This document shows, one piece after another, positions 8,407 through 17,358 of a DNA stretch of 40,526 bases. The stretch comes from Candidatus Zixiibacteriota bacterium (GTDB lineage: Bacteria; Zixibacteria; MSB-5A5; GN15; JAAZOE01). The notes beneath the pieces are model-generated. The model did no database searches. It saw nothing but the letters and a program-made list of their open reading frames with translations, and was not told the DNA's origin. The stretch is taken from contig DAOUTW010000041.1 of the NCBI GenBank assembly GCA_030668485.1, forward strand, positions 1 through 40,526, given 5' to 3'. A program made the position numbers and the translations under genes. The stretch's first letter is position 1; each line of letters opens with the position of its first letter.

Positions 8407-8988
8407 ATGGATTGCCAGAAGGTCAAAGATTTTATCCGGGACAACTTTATGTCGACCGGTTACGATCTGCCGCGGGATATTACGGGACATCTCGATGAAT
8501 GTACCGAATGCCGGGCCTATTTGGAGGAGATGAATATCCTCGGCGCGAAATTGGATCCGATTGCCGAGATATCGATGTCACCAGAGGAAACGATCGATTT
8601 CGAAACCGGTTTGAACCGGGCTATCGAGGCGGCGGACGCCGAGCAGTCCACGTATGTACCGGAGAATAGGATATTCTCGCTGACACGGATGGCCCTGGCA
8701 GCGGCAGCGGTGCTGATCATGATGGCGGTCTCTTTTAATTCGGATATGACAAACGGCCTGGCGGTACTTCAAAATATGGATGCCTTGCAGTTATCGCAGG
8801 TCGATACCGATGATATGGCGATGATGTTCGTCAACGGCGATTCGGATCTGCTCCCGTCGCTGGTGGAAGATGAGTCGGCGGCGTATCTGACCGATCAGAT
8901 AAAGCCGGGGCAGGCGGATGACATCCTCGATGCGGTGACGGCGGAAGAGTTGGAATGGTTGATGGAAAACCTTACAATGGAGATATAG
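8407..8988 (+). CDS. Zinc-finger (zf-HC2) transmembrane anti-sigma factor
   Basis: About 193 residues. The N-terminal cytoplasmic part carries the HxxxCxxC motif of zinc anti-sigma factors (GHLDECTECRAYL; H28, C32, C35). A single hydrophobic segment follows (about residues 90-107, MALAAAAVLIMMAVSF). The extracytoplasmic part of about 85 residues is acidic and contains many Asp and Met residues (DTDDMAMMFVNGDSDLLP). It should bind and hold the ECF sigma encoded just upstream, with release triggered from the periplasm. The start could instead be the GTG at 8404, which overlaps the sigma stop by 1 nt; either way the two genes are translationally coupled. Confidence 0.87.
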   Translation: MDCQKVKDFIRDNFMSTGYDLPRDITGHLDECTECRAYLEEMNILGAKLDPIAEISMSPEETIDFETGLNRAIEAADAEQSTYVPENRIFSLTRMALAAAAVLIMMAVSFNSDMTNGLAVLQNMDALQLSQVDTDDMAMMFVNGDSDLLPSLVEDESAAYLTDQIKPGQADDILDAVTAEELEWLMENLTMEI

Positions 8989-8989
8989 C

Positions 8990-9529
8990 ATGAGACGATT
9001 ATTGAACACATCGTTTCTGGTCCTGATGGTCGGTGTCCTGACGGCCGTGGTGGCGGCTCAACCGCCGGCGCCTGATGATAGCAGTCACAGGGGATTTCGC
9101 CCGCATAAATGGGGGAAGATGTCGGCCAATATTGAAAACCTGCGGATGTTGAAGCTTCTGGAAACGCTGGATCTCAGCGAGGAGCAATCGGAGAAATTTG
9201 TCCCGATCTTCCACAGTTTCAGGAAAGATAACAAAGCCTTGCTAGAAAAGAAAAACAGTCTGATAGACGGGATAAAGGATCTGCTCGCCAACGATGGTCC
9301 CGATGATCAGATCATAGCTGAGTTGAATAAACTAAAGATGAACCGGTCGCAAAGCGATACCCGGCAGGAGGAATTCTTTTCCAAATGCCAGGGTATTCTG
9401 ACCACACCGCAGCATGCTCGCCTGATCATCTTCCATGAACGTTTTGAGCGGGAGATGCTGGAATCGCTACGCGAATTCCGCAAGCATCAGGGAATGCGAT
9501 CGGGAATTAATCGACCGGGAAAAATTTAG
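8990..9529 (+). CDS. Periplasmic Spy/CpxP/CnrX-like protein 1
   Basis: The product is 179 residues. It has an N-terminal signal peptide (LLNTSFLVLMVGVLTAVVAAQ), then a mainly alpha-helical domain with LDLSEEQSEKFVPIF, long charged helices (about residues 60-140) and RQEEFFSKCQGILTTPQHAR. The LS-EEQ and LT-PQHAR spacing matches the helical-hairpin metal-resistance/Spy family (Pfam Metal_resist type). Family members are periplasmic chaperones or metal sensors, such as CnrX, which controls an ECF sigma through an anti-sigma. The gene starts 1 nt after the anti-sigma stop, so it is co-transcribed. Sensing of metal or misfolded protein is inference from family and context. Confidence 0.72.
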   Translation: MRRLLNTSFLVLMVGVLTAVVAAQPPAPDDSSHRGFRPHKWGKMSANIENLRMLKLLETLDLSEEQSEKFVPIFHSFRKDNKALLEKKNSLIDGIKDLLANDGPDDQIIAELNKLKMNRSQSDTRQEEFFSKCQGILTTPQHARLIIFHERFEREMLESLREFRKHQGMRSGINRPGKI

Positions 9530-9552
9530 ATAATTAGAAGAAAGGAAGTATC

Positions 9553-10164
9553 ATGAAAAGGATTCTTATTCTCACCGGGATACTGATTTTCGTAGCCGGC
9601 ATGAACACCGCCGTCTTCGCCCAGCGCGGGCACGGAATGATGGCTCCCAAAGCCGACGGCCATGGTCAATGGGATAAAGGTGGCATGATGGGGCATGGTC
9701 CCATCCTCGGCTGCCAGAAGGAACTGGAATTGACCGACGACCAGGTTGCCAAAATCAAGGATTTCAGTTTCGCGCACCAAAATGCGATGATCGATTTGCG
9801 AGCCGACCTCAAGAAGGCTCAGCTTAAAATGAAGCAGGAAGCGCATGTCGATAATCCCAGCAAGGCGGCTGTCCTTGCCGGGACAAAAGAAATCAATGTC
9901 ATCAAGGGTCGGATTGCCGAGGCCCGGGTGAATCACCGGTTCGATGTCAGAGCGGTTCTGACGGCAGAGCAACTCGACAAATGGAAAGATTGTCAAAAGA
10001 ACTTTGCTGGTAAGCACGGCCGGGGCGGTCGTGGTGTTAAGGGCCATCCTGGATTTCATGGAAAGCGTGGTTTCCAAGGCAATTCCGGGGTGCCATGCGA
10101 TCCTGCCGACTGTGTTTATCATGGTGACGGCCCGCGCGATGGTACTGGCCGTAAAGGCAGATAG
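9553..10164 (+). CDS. Periplasmic Spy/ZraP-like protein 2, His/Met/Gly-rich
   Basis: The product is 203 residues with a signal peptide (ILILTGILIFVAGMNTAVFAQ). A His/Met-rich segment follows (about residues 25-55, with GHGMM and GGMMGHG), then a helical Spy-like core (LELTDDQVAKIKDF near 58, LTAEQLDKWKDCQ near 137). The C-terminal tail is rich in Gly, Lys, Arg and His, with two late cysteines (GVPCDPADCVYHGDG). The two LTxxQ motifs place it in the CpxP/Spy/ZraP group. The His/Met-rich ends suggest metal binding, as in ZraP, though this is inference. AAAGGAAG precedes the ATG. It is the last gene of the sigma/anti-sigma operon and is followed by a strong terminator. Confidence 0.77.
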   Translation: MKRILILTGILIFVAGMNTAVFAQRGHGMMAPKADGHGQWDKGGMMGHGPILGCQKELELTDDQVAKIKDFSFAHQNAMIDLRADLKKAQLKMKQEAHVDNPSKAAVLAGTKEINVIKGRIAEARVNHRFDVRAVLTAEQLDKWKDCQKNFAGKHGRGGRGVKGHPGFHGKRGFQGNSGVPCDPADCVYHGDGPRDGTGRKGR

Positions 10165-10191
10165 CCAAACCCTTCTGTCCATACCCTTCTC

Positions 10192-10221
10192 AAAGGCCGG
10201 CATTTTTGCCGGCCTTTTTTT
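10192..10221 (+). terminator. Strong Rho-independent terminator
   Basis: AAAGGCCGGCA (10192-10202) pairs perfectly with TGCCGGCCTTT (10207-10217) around a TTTT loop, and more T residues follow. It ends the ECF operon. Confidence 0.9.
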
Positions 10222-10302
10222 CTGCCATATTGGCAGGTTTGCGCCGATTTTGCTTGACTTTTTCCGTTGTAATTAGCGATTTTGGTTTGAGAAGGAGATA
10301 AT

Positions 10303-12465
10303 ATGACCCAAAAAGATAAAACCGCGTGGATTCTCGAGTATATCAGGGATCATTCCGATCGACCGATGAAAATCAAGGAACTGGCTAAGGCGATTGGGAT
10401 CAAGCAGCAAAAGTACACTCAATTTCGACATTCGGTAAAAAACCTCCTCGATGAAGGCAAGCTGGTCAGATTGAAACGAAACCGGATCGGATTACCGGAA
10501 GAGATGGATCTGGTGACCGGATCGATCATGATAACCCGGGCGGGGTTCGGTTTTGTGAAATGCGAAAATCGCGACGAGGAGATATACATTGCCGCTACTG
10601 ATTTACACACCGCCTTCAACGGCGACCGGGTTATGGTGCGTCTCAAGCCGGGAGTTGGTTTCAAGGGAAAGCGTGAAGGAATTGTCATCAAAGTTGTCGA
10701 GCGTAAGTCATCCGAACTGGTGGGGACTTTCAGAACCGGGCGCCGTTACGACTATGTTATTCCTGATGTGAAAAATGTAGGCCGAGATATATATATCGTC
10801 AAGGGCAAAACCGGACAGGCTAAAGACAGTGAAAAAGTGGTTGTCAGGCTCTACGAGTGGGATGATCCCTGCCTGAATCCTGAGGGGGAGGTGATCGAAC
10901 GACTCGGTCGCCCGGGTGATCCGGGCGTCGATATGCTGGCGATCATAAGGCAATTCAAACTCCCGACAGAATTTCCCGATACGGTCGAGAGCGCGGCTGC
11001 CCAGGTGGTCGATAATTGGACGGAAGAGATAAAAAATCGTCCGGACCTGACTAAATTGACGACCCTGACAATTGATCCGGCCGATGCCAAAGATTTTGAC
11101 GATGCCGTTTCGATTGAGATGAAAAATGGGCATTATCGTCTCGGTGTACATATCGCAGATGTTTCTCATTTTGTACGTGGCAATACAGTGTTGGATAAAG
11201 AGGCTTTTGAGCGCGGGACATCGGTTTATTTTCCCGATCGCGTGATTCCGATGTTGCCGGAATCGTTGTCGAACGATGCCTGTTCTCTGCGTCCCAATCG
11301 CAAGCGACTGACATATTCGTTGTTTATGGATTTCGATAAAAACGGCAAGGTGGTCGATTACGAATTGTATCCGGCGGTTATCAAATCGAGGGCGCGGCTG
11401 AGTTATGATGAGGTTCAGCAGCTTTTCGACGGTGGTGAGGTTACGGCCCGGGTTGAAAAAGTGGCCGACAGCTTGATGATGATGAGGAAACTGGCTCAGA
11501 TCCTGCAACGCCGCAGGATAAAGGCGGGGTCACTCGATTTCGATTTACCGGAGGCGAAAATCATCCTTGATAAAAAGGGGAATGTGATTGAAATCGGTAA
11601 TCGGATCAGAACCGAATCGCATCGCCTGGTCGAGGAATTCATGCTGGCGGCCAATTGCCAGGTGGCGATGCATTTTTCCCGCCACGCTCAGCCGATTCTT
11701 TATCGGGTTCATGATCGTCCCGATATGGAGAAACTGGAGGGGTTTGCTCACGTGGTAGCCGGATTCGGATACCGGTTTGCTGTTTCGCCTAATATGCCGA
11801 CCGGTGATATTTCGCGGTTCCTTGAAAAAGTGAAAGGGAAGCCGGAAGAGGAATTGATCAATGAGTTGCTGCTTCGTTCGATGATGAAGGCGGTGTATCA
11901 GCCGGAAAATATTGGTCATTTCGGATTGGCCTTTTTGCATTACCTGCATTTTACCTCGCCGATCCGCCGTTATCCCGACCTGCTAGTTCACCGATTGTTG
12001 AAGCAATTGAAAAACGGTAAATACCCGGTACGGCTGGCGCAGAAATTGAGTGTAGTCCTGACTCATGCGGGTAATCAATCGTCGGATAGGGAACGGCGGG
12101 CGACGGAAGCCGAGCGGGTGGCGGTCAAGGCAAAACAGGTAGCCTACATGGCGGGGCAGGTCGGTTCGCAATATGACGGCATTATCTCGGGCGTGGTTAA
12201 TTTCGGATTTTTCGTGCGCTTGGTCGGTCCGGAATGCGAGGGGTTAGTAAGGGCCTCGACCATCGACGATGATTATTATCGGTTCGACGAGGAAGGATTC
12301 AAGATGGTTGGCCGGCGGAGCGGCCAATCGTTTCGCCTCGGGGACAAAGTGCGCGTGGGAGTGATGAAGGTGGATGTCGAGAAGCGCGAAATCGATCTGT
12401 TTCTGGTGCCATCGGAAACTCCGAAGAAAAAATCATCCGGACGAACGAGGAAGAAGATCCGATGA
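10303..12465 (+). CDS. rnr: Ribonuclease R
   Basis: The product is 720 residues, typical of RNase R/VacB, a processive 3'-5' exoribonuclease that digests structured RNA. In order: an N-terminal winged-helix-like region (about 1-65), cold-shock OB domains (about 70-230) and the RNB catalytic domain. The RNB acidic site is TIDPADAKDFDDAVS (257-271; the clustered aspartates bind Mg2+), followed by HIADVSHFVRG and the late motif HFTSPIRRYPDLLVHRLL. A C-terminal S1 RNA-binding domain (about 620-705) and a Lys/Arg-rich tail follow. GAGAAGGAGA precedes the ATG. The stop overlaps the start of a sigma-54-type activator gene by 4 nt, an unusual pairing. Confidence 0.96.
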   Translation: MTQKDKTAWILEYIRDHSDRPMKIKELAKAIGIKQQKYTQFRHSVKNLLDEGKLVRLKRNRIGLPEEMDLVTGSIMITRAGFGFVKCENRDEEIYIAATDLHTAFNGDRVMVRLKPGVGFKGKREGIVIKVVERKSSELVGTFRTGRRYDYVIPDVKNVGRDIYIVKGKTGQAKDSEKVVVRLYEWDDPCLNPEGEVIERLGRPGDPGVDMLAIIRQFKLPTEFPDTVESAAAQVVDNWTEEIKNRPDLTKLTTLTIDPADAKDFDDAVSIEMKNGHYRLGVHIADVSHFVRGNTVLDKEAFERGTSVYFPDRVIPMLPESLSNDACSLRPNRKRLTYSLFMDFDKNGKVVDYELYPAVIKSRARLSYDEVQQLFDGGEVTARVEKVADSLMMMRKLAQILQRRRIKAGSLDFDLPEAKIILDKKGNVIEIGNRIRTESHRLVEEFMLAANCQVAMHFSRHAQPILYRVHDRPDMEKLEGFAHVVAGFGYRFAVSPNMPTGDISRFLEKVKGKPEEELINELLLRSMMKAVYQPENIGHFGLAFLHYLHFTSPIRRYPDLLVHRLLKQLKNGKYPVRLAQKLSVVLTHAGNQSSDRERRATEAERVAVKAKQVAYMAGQVGSQYDGIISGVVNFGFFVRLVGPECEGLVRASTIDDDYYRFDEEGFKMVGRRSGQSFRLGDKVRVGVMKVDVEKREIDLFLVPSETPKKKSSGRTRKKIR

Positions 12466-13892
12466 AGATTATTGATCCCGCGATACTGTATTTTTCGGAA
12501 ATGGAATATCCGTTTATACGCTCAACTCTGGAAGGCGAGCGGGCGATCCGGGTCGGTGAACCATCGGAGCTTATTGAGGCGGTGAAGCAGAAATCATTTT
12601 CGATAATAATCTTCGATACCACTCATCCGCAATTTTCTCGGTCGCTGGTCAGTCGGGTTTATCGCCGGACACCGTCCAGCGAATTCTGGCTGGTATCGGG
12701 TGATGAAGAACATGAGTTTCCCGAATATTTGATCGATGCTGGTTTTCCCTCATCAATAAAGAAAGCCGAGTTCCAAAATCGTGTCGATTCCTGCCATGCG
12801 ATAAGATCGTTGCTGGATGATTATCATATGGTCGGCAAGTCAGTCGACCTCAAGCGTGTCGCCAATATGATCGCTCAGGTGGCGCCGACCGATATGTCAA
12901 CGCTGATAATCGGGCCGTCGGGATCGGGCAAGGAACTGGTGGCGCAGGCGGTGCATAAATTTTCAAAACGTAAGGATAAAACCTTCATTGCTCTTAACTG
13001 CGGCGCCCTGGCCGAGACGTTATTGGAGTCGGAACTGTTTGGATATGAGAAAGGGGCCTTTACCGGCGCGGCTGGCCTCCGTGAGGGGATTTTTAAAAGA
13101 GCCGACGGCGGGACGGTATTTCTCGATGAAATTGGGGAGACCTCACCGGGGCTTCAGGTCAAATTGCTCCGCGTTCTGGAAGAAGGGAGTTTTTATCGGG
13201 TCGGTGGCAGTGAACTGGTTCATACCGATATCCGGGTGGTGGCGGCCACCAATCGCGAATTGACCGAAGCAATAAGCGATGGCGATTTCAGAGAAGATCT
13301 TTATTTTCGACTGGGGGCGGTGCGGATCAATCTGGCCGGACTGGTTGAGAGGAAGGCTGATATTATTCCTCTGATCAATCATTTTTTCGTGGAAGAGACC
13401 GATAATCAGCGAGGGATTTCGGAAAAGGCGATGGAGCTTTTGCTCGATTACGGATGGCCGGGCAATGTGCGGCAGTTGCGTAACTTTGTCAATCGGATGA
13501 TCGTCGCCTCCGATACCGGAGAAATTTCCGAGAACCTGGTGATGCAGTTCATCGAAGAACAAGGCTACGCCAACCGCACTCTTCCGGTAGTCACCGGAAA
13601 AATGCCGCAAGAGGCGGAGTTCCAATTGATCTATCAGGCGTTATTATCGCTGGGGCAGGAAGTGCGGATGTTGCGCGATCTAATCCTGACTCATGTTCCG
13701 GGGCGGCATGATGAAGTGACGCCGGAGGATGTGGGGCAGGGACGGACGGTTAAGACCGTTGATGAGATGGAAGAGGATTTAATCAGAAAAACCCTGGCAT
13801 CGGTGGGAGGTAACCGCCGCGAGGCGGCAAGAAAACTGGGGATCGGTGAACGAACCTTATACCGGAAACTTAAAAAATACGGTGAAATTTAG
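12462..13892 (+). CDS. Sigma-54-dependent transcriptional activator (NtrC-like AAA+, Fis HTH)
   Basis: The product is 476 residues. Residues 1-120 look like a degenerate receiver-like fold (the SFSIIIFDTTH strand occupies the usual phospho-Asp region) without clear conserved acidic residues. The AAA+ domain contains Walker A GPSGSGKE (151-158), the sigma-54-contact loop GAFTGA (198-203), Walker B VFLDEIGE (219-226) and an arginine-finger region around FREDLYFRL. A Fis-type helix-turn-helix closes the protein (about 435-476, NRREAARKLGIGERTLYRKL). It should open sigma-54 promoters by ATP hydrolysis. The start overlaps rnr (ATGA) and the end overlaps the next barrel gene, so expression is coupled. 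I saw no convincing -24/-12 site, so its targets may lie elsewhere. Confidence 0.93.
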   Translation: MKIIDPAILYFSEMEYPFIRSTLEGERAIRVGEPSELIEAVKQKSFSIIIFDTTHPQFSRSLVSRVYRRTPSSEFWLVSGDEEHEFPEYLIDAGFPSSIKKAEFQNRVDSCHAIRSLLDDYHMVGKSVDLKRVANMIAQVAPTDMSTLIIGPSGSGKELVAQAVHKFSKRKDKTFIALNCGALAETLLESELFGYEKGAFTGAAGLREGIFKRADGGTVFLDEIGETSPGLQVKLLRVLEEGSFYRVGGSELVHTDIRVVAATNRELTEAISDGDFREDLYFRLGAVRINLAGLVERKADIIPLINHFFVEETDNQRGISEKAMELLLDYGWPGNVRQLRNFVNRMIVASDTGEISENLVMQFIEEQGYANRTLPVVTGKMPQEAEFQLIYQALLSLGQEVRMLRDLILTHVPGRHDEVTPEDVGQGRTVKTVDEMEEDLIRKTLASVGGNRREAARKLGIGERTLYRKLKKYGEI

Positions 13893-15525
13893 GGTAGCAG
13901 TAACGGTCCTTATTATTGCAACAGGCACGACATCTTGGGGGGCGGACAATCAAAACCAATCTTTCCGGATACCCGATCCGGAGGAAATCTATGAGGCTTA
14001 TGAAAACGGCTTCATAGATTATCAGGATTATCTTGAGCTGCTCGAGATATCAAGGGGGAAATCCGTCTCATCCGGCGACTCGATTTTCCTGATGCAATTC
14101 CCCGATCTTTTGGCGGGGATTTCGCCCAATCCGCTTCTCAATCCTGCCGAAGATACGGTATCGACTGAGCCTGTGGAAAAGAGTGTCCCAATCGGATGGA
14201 CGCAGGCGTTTTTAGTTCGTCAATACCATCAATTCGAAGAGGATGATCGGCACCGCCAATTTTATCGGATTAAGGGAGGGTATCATCGGTATTCTTACTA
14301 TGGCGAAGTCGAGAGGGGATATACCGGATATCAGAAATGGGGGCGCAGGTCGTTGGAGTATACATTTTATTCTAATGATAAAAAGACAGGTAGCTGTCTG
14401 ATTTTGGGAAACTACAAAGACAAGTTTGGGATGGGACTAATCTATGGATATCATGGACGGTTGTTGTCGAAGGCAAGCGACCGCGATGGTGGGGAGCAAT
14501 TTTTATATCCGGCGTATGGAGGGGGCAACGGGGTTCTTCTGATAGTCAAGCGATCATCGGGGGATTTGAAATTGCTTTATGATGCCGACCGCAATGAATT
14601 GTTTGCCAAAAATGTGTTCGGGGTTACGATTCCATTAAGAGTATACTCAACTCGCTTTGCCCTGTCTGCGGTGCACGGGTATCTGCGGAATCGGGAAACT
14701 GATATTTCCGAGTCGTCCTCCCTGGTCTCGATCTTCGGTTATTCAGACAAAAAAACCATCCAGGCGACTTGGGAGGTGGCTGTGGCGGAGACGGACGGCA
14801 GAATTCCGATTGCGGCTGCGATGCAGGTCAAGTGGCGACGGCGGAAAGTGAGTCTGAATATGATCGGATGGAGTTATGGCAGCCGTTATCCATCGTATTT
14901 TTCCGGCGGGCCGTCATCGCGGCGGTCGCAGACTCATCGTCTGGATGATCTTGATCTCTCGTACAGTGATCGTTATGCCGGCGAGACCGGGATTGTCGTC
15001 AAGACATCATATCCGATAGCTGATCGGATGACTCTCCATTCGGCTGCCGGTTGTGCGCGGCGGGGTTTTGATGATGACCGAATTGAGGCGCGGATCGGGT
15101 TGAAGAACCGGCTGGGGAAGCATTATGCGGCGAAAATCGATTGCTATTGGCGCAGTGATCGTCTATATTCGGATATTCGCAAACAACGCAGAATACAATT
15201 GGAGATCAGTCGAGCCGGGGGGATGGCAAAGAATCGACTGGTCCTGGGATATCGTAACGAAAAACATAATAATCGGGATGACTTTCTGGCTCTGGCCGAA
15301 ATTAAAATATTACATCGAACAGGATCGCTGGCGGTATTGTGCAAATTCGATCGCCTGCGCCTGAATGACATAAATGATCGGTATATGTATCTGACCGGAT
15401 GGTATGAGGCGAAAATGAACGGGAATCTCAGCACATATGTTAAGTACACCTATAGGTATCGCAAAGGCGATCCGGGAAACAGTTACGGTACAATACGTGT
15501 CGACTTGAACTGGATCATTCAATGA
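13882..15525 (+). CDS. Putative outer-membrane beta-barrel protein
   Basis: About 547 residues from the GTG at 13882. This start gives a signal peptide (MKFRVAVTVLIIATGTTSWGA) and overlaps the activator's stop by 11 nt. A short helical segment follows (PDPEEIYEAYENGFIDYQDY), then a linker. The remaining ~400 residues alternate polar and aromatic residues in beta-strand style (QFYRIKGGYHRYSYYGEV, CLILGNYKDKFGMGLIYGYH, TYVKYTYRYRKGD), ending in a terminal strand VDLNWIIQ. This fits a large outer-membrane barrel; no exact family is recognised. Arg and Tyr are abundant. The frame stays open upstream to 13846, inside the activator gene. The next gene overlaps by 4 nt, so it belongs to the same operon. 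Confidence 0.65.
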   Translation: MKFRVAVTVLIIATGTTSWGADNQNQSFRIPDPEEIYEAYENGFIDYQDYLELLEISRGKSVSSGDSIFLMQFPDLLAGISPNPLLNPAEDTVSTEPVEKSVPIGWTQAFLVRQYHQFEEDDRHRQFYRIKGGYHRYSYYGEVERGYTGYQKWGRRSLEYTFYSNDKKTGSCLILGNYKDKFGMGLIYGYHGRLLSKASDRDGGEQFLYPAYGGGNGVLLIVKRSSGDLKLLYDADRNELFAKNVFGVTIPLRVYSTRFALSAVHGYLRNRETDISESSSLVSIFGYSDKKTIQATWEVAVAETDGRIPIAAAMQVKWRRRKVSLNMIGWSYGSRYPSYFSGGPSSRRSQTHRLDDLDLSYSDRYAGETGIVVKTSYPIADRMTLHSAAGCARRGFDDDRIEARIGLKNRLGKHYAAKIDCYWRSDRLYSDIRKQRRIQLEISRAGGMAKNRLVLGYRNEKHNNRDDFLALAEIKILHRTGSLAVLCKFDRLRLNDINDRYMYLTGWYEAKMNGNLSTYVKYTYRYRKGDPGNSYGTIRVDLNWIIQ

Positions 15526-16370
15526 ATTACAAAGGCATCATATTATCTTTGATACTGTTCGGGATGATCGGAGCGGCCGGAGCGCAGATACCTGATGATG
15601 CACCGATTTTGTCAGAGTTTATCTGCAATCCGATGGGCGAACTGGAGACCGAATGGATCGAGCTTTATAATCCGACCGAGATCTCATTGAATCTTACTCA
15701 TTATCAGATCGGCGATGCCTTAGGGCTGCGCAACATTTCGGATACCGGGATTATTCTGGCACCGGGAGAGTACATTGTACTGGCTGAAGACCCCATAAAA
15801 TTCGTTGATTTCTATACTGATTTCTCGGGAGTGGTTATATCACCCATAGGGTGGCAAACGCTAAACAATTATGGTCCGGAAACTGTCCGTCTGGCTGACA
15901 ATACTGGCGAGACAATCGATAGTTGCTACTATGATGACGGCTTTGCCGACAATCGCAGTTGGGAAAGGTATGTCAATGCCACAGAGGAGTCATTTTGGGG
16001 CGGGTCGTTCGCGGCGACAGGATCGACTCCCGGAGAGCAGAATGCCTTCTATTATCCCCGGGCTGAAGCAATCGATCTTGCCGTGACGCCTGATCCGTTC
16101 TCTCCCGACGGCAACGGTTTTGAGGATGTGACGGTGATCAGTTTTGGAATGCCGGAGGCGGATGATTTCGAGCTGGCGATCTATGATATCGCCGGTCGCA
16201 AGGTGAGGACATTCTATCAATCGGACGCCACGATCCCCGGTGAGGTAGTGTGGGATGGACGAGGTGACGGTGGGGAGACATTACCGATCGGGATTTATAT
16301 AATCTATGCCCGAATCGAGGGCGGTCGTTCGATTGAGGCGAAAAGAACTGTGGTCATAGCGCGGAATTAA
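15522..16370 (+). CDS. Secreted lamin-tail-domain protein with FlgD-like C-terminal domain
   Basis: The product is 282 residues. A signal peptide (IILSLILFGMIGAAGAQ) is followed by a lamin-tail-like domain (about residues 25-140), recognised from ILSEFICNP, EWIELYNPT, LNLTHYQIGD, ILAPGEYIVLAED and the DSCYYDDGF segment. The C-terminal 95 residues form an FlgD/Ig-like tail: PDPFSPDGNGFEDVTVISFG, LAIYDIAGRKVRTF, WDGRGDGGETLPIGIYIIYA. Such tails are common on exported FCB-group proteins. The ATG overlaps the previous stop (ATGA). A small CAGGC/GCCTG hairpin with a T run (16370-16393) separates it from the next gene. It probably decorates the cell surface or binds DNA or polysaccharide outside the cell; this is inference. 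Confidence 0.82.
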   Translation: MNYKGIILSLILFGMIGAAGAQIPDDAPILSEFICNPMGELETEWIELYNPTEISLNLTHYQIGDALGLRNISDTGIILAPGEYIVLAEDPIKFVDFYTDFSGVVISPIGWQTLNNYGPETVRLADNTGETIDSCYYDDGFADNRSWERYVNATEESFWGGSFAATGSTPGEQNAFYYPRAEAIDLAVTPDPFSPDGNGFEDVTVISFGMPEADDFELAIYDIAGRKVRTFYQSDATIPGEVVWDGRGDGGETLPIGIYIIYARIEGGRSIEAKRTVVIARN

Positions 16371-16402
16371 CAGGCAGGCAGAAGCCTGTTTTTGGGAAGA
16401 AT

Positions 16403-17254
16403 ATGAATTTGGAGAGAATGAAAATAGTTGTACTTGTTTTTGTTCTGGTGTGGATGATCAATCCCTGCTTATCTCTGGCGGTGGGGCTGTCATATGCCGA
16501 TGAACAGATATTTCCGCATGGGTATGTCGATCTTGACCGGATCGGACCGCTGGCTATGTCCGATTACCCGTTTGCCTCGACCGGTCGCAAGATGGTATTT
16601 CAGACTTCATATCGGTCGCTTTATGGCATGAAGGAACTGACCGACAACCGGGCGGCATTTGCAATCACTAGAAATCGCTTAAATGGAGGGGTGGCCATCT
16701 CCACCTTTGGCGAAGGTAATTATTTTCATCAGTTGGGGCTGGCGGTATTTGCGTCGTATCGTCGCGACAGCCTTTCGGTGGGTGGATCGATCATTTACAG
16801 CAAGCTGTCATTCAACGACAAGTATGATTATGTGAGCACCATCACGGCCAATTTTGGAGTCGCATATCATCGCAATAATTTAACGGGATATATTTTGATG
16901 CGGTCGTTCAATCAGCCAAAATATTATACTGCCAGTGCGCCGGTGATGCCGGAGGCGGAGATCGGGGTGTCGTACAAATCGAGCGAGGGGCTCGACAGCC
17001 AGGCCAAGGCGTTGTTTGTCCGCCATCAGAAACCGACAGCGGAATTGTCGCAGTTTTTTCAGTTGAATGAATATGCCCGGATCAGTTGGGCACTGGTATT
17101 GTTACCGGCACGTTTCGGGGGCGGACTTCATCTTGAAAAGGGGCAGTTCGGATTCGATTATAAAATATCCCATCACCCGGTGCTGGGCCTGACGCATATG
17201 GTGATGTTGACATGGTGGCAGAAGCTTATCTCTGGCGATGATCAGATTAAATAG
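16403..17254 (+). CDS. PorV/PorQ-like outer-membrane beta-barrel protein
   Basis: The product is 283 residues with a signal peptide (MKIVVLVFVLVWMINPCLSLA) and a beta-barrel-type body. Visible strands include NRAAFAITRNRLNGGVAISTFG, HQLGLAVFASYR, SLSVGGSIIYSKL, TANFGVAYHRN and FGGGLHLEKGQFGFDYKI. Opening with a signal peptide and then a short bent strand set resembles PorV/PorQ/UPF0164-type proteins linked to type IX secretion, but I cannot prove the family. A start at 16418 (ATG with GGAGAG just upstream) is about as likely as 16403. It is the last gene of the rnr operon, 32 bp after the lamin-tail gene. Confidence 0.6.
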   Translation: MNLERMKIVVLVFVLVWMINPCLSLAVGLSYADEQIFPHGYVDLDRIGPLAMSDYPFASTGRKMVFQTSYRSLYGMKELTDNRAAFAITRNRLNGGVAISTFGEGNYFHQLGLAVFASYRRDSLSVGGSIIYSKLSFNDKYDYVSTITANFGVAYHRNNLTGYILMRSFNQPKYYTASAPVMPEAEIGVSYKSSEGLDSQAKALFVRHQKPTAELSQFFQLNEYARISWALVLLPARFGGGLHLEKGQFGFDYKISHHPVLGLTHMVMLTWWQKLISGDDQIK

Positions 17255-17322
17255 TCGTTGCAAGCCGCGGGTAGACGAGGACGTTAGCCGCCCACAATGC
17301 CTTTCAATTCCATTAACCAGAC

Positions 17323-17350
17323 TTGACTATTGAATATATTATGATATAAT
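17323..17350 (+). promoter_or_regulatory. Promoter of dgt, adjoining the start codon
   Basis: TTGACT (17323-17328), a 16-bp spacer, and a perfect TATAAT (17345-17350). The ATG of dgt begins 8 nt after the -10 box, so the expected transcript start falls at or within about 2 nt of the ATG. No Shine-Dalgarno sequence is available. Confidence 0.78.
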
Positions 17351-17358
17351 AGCGCTCT

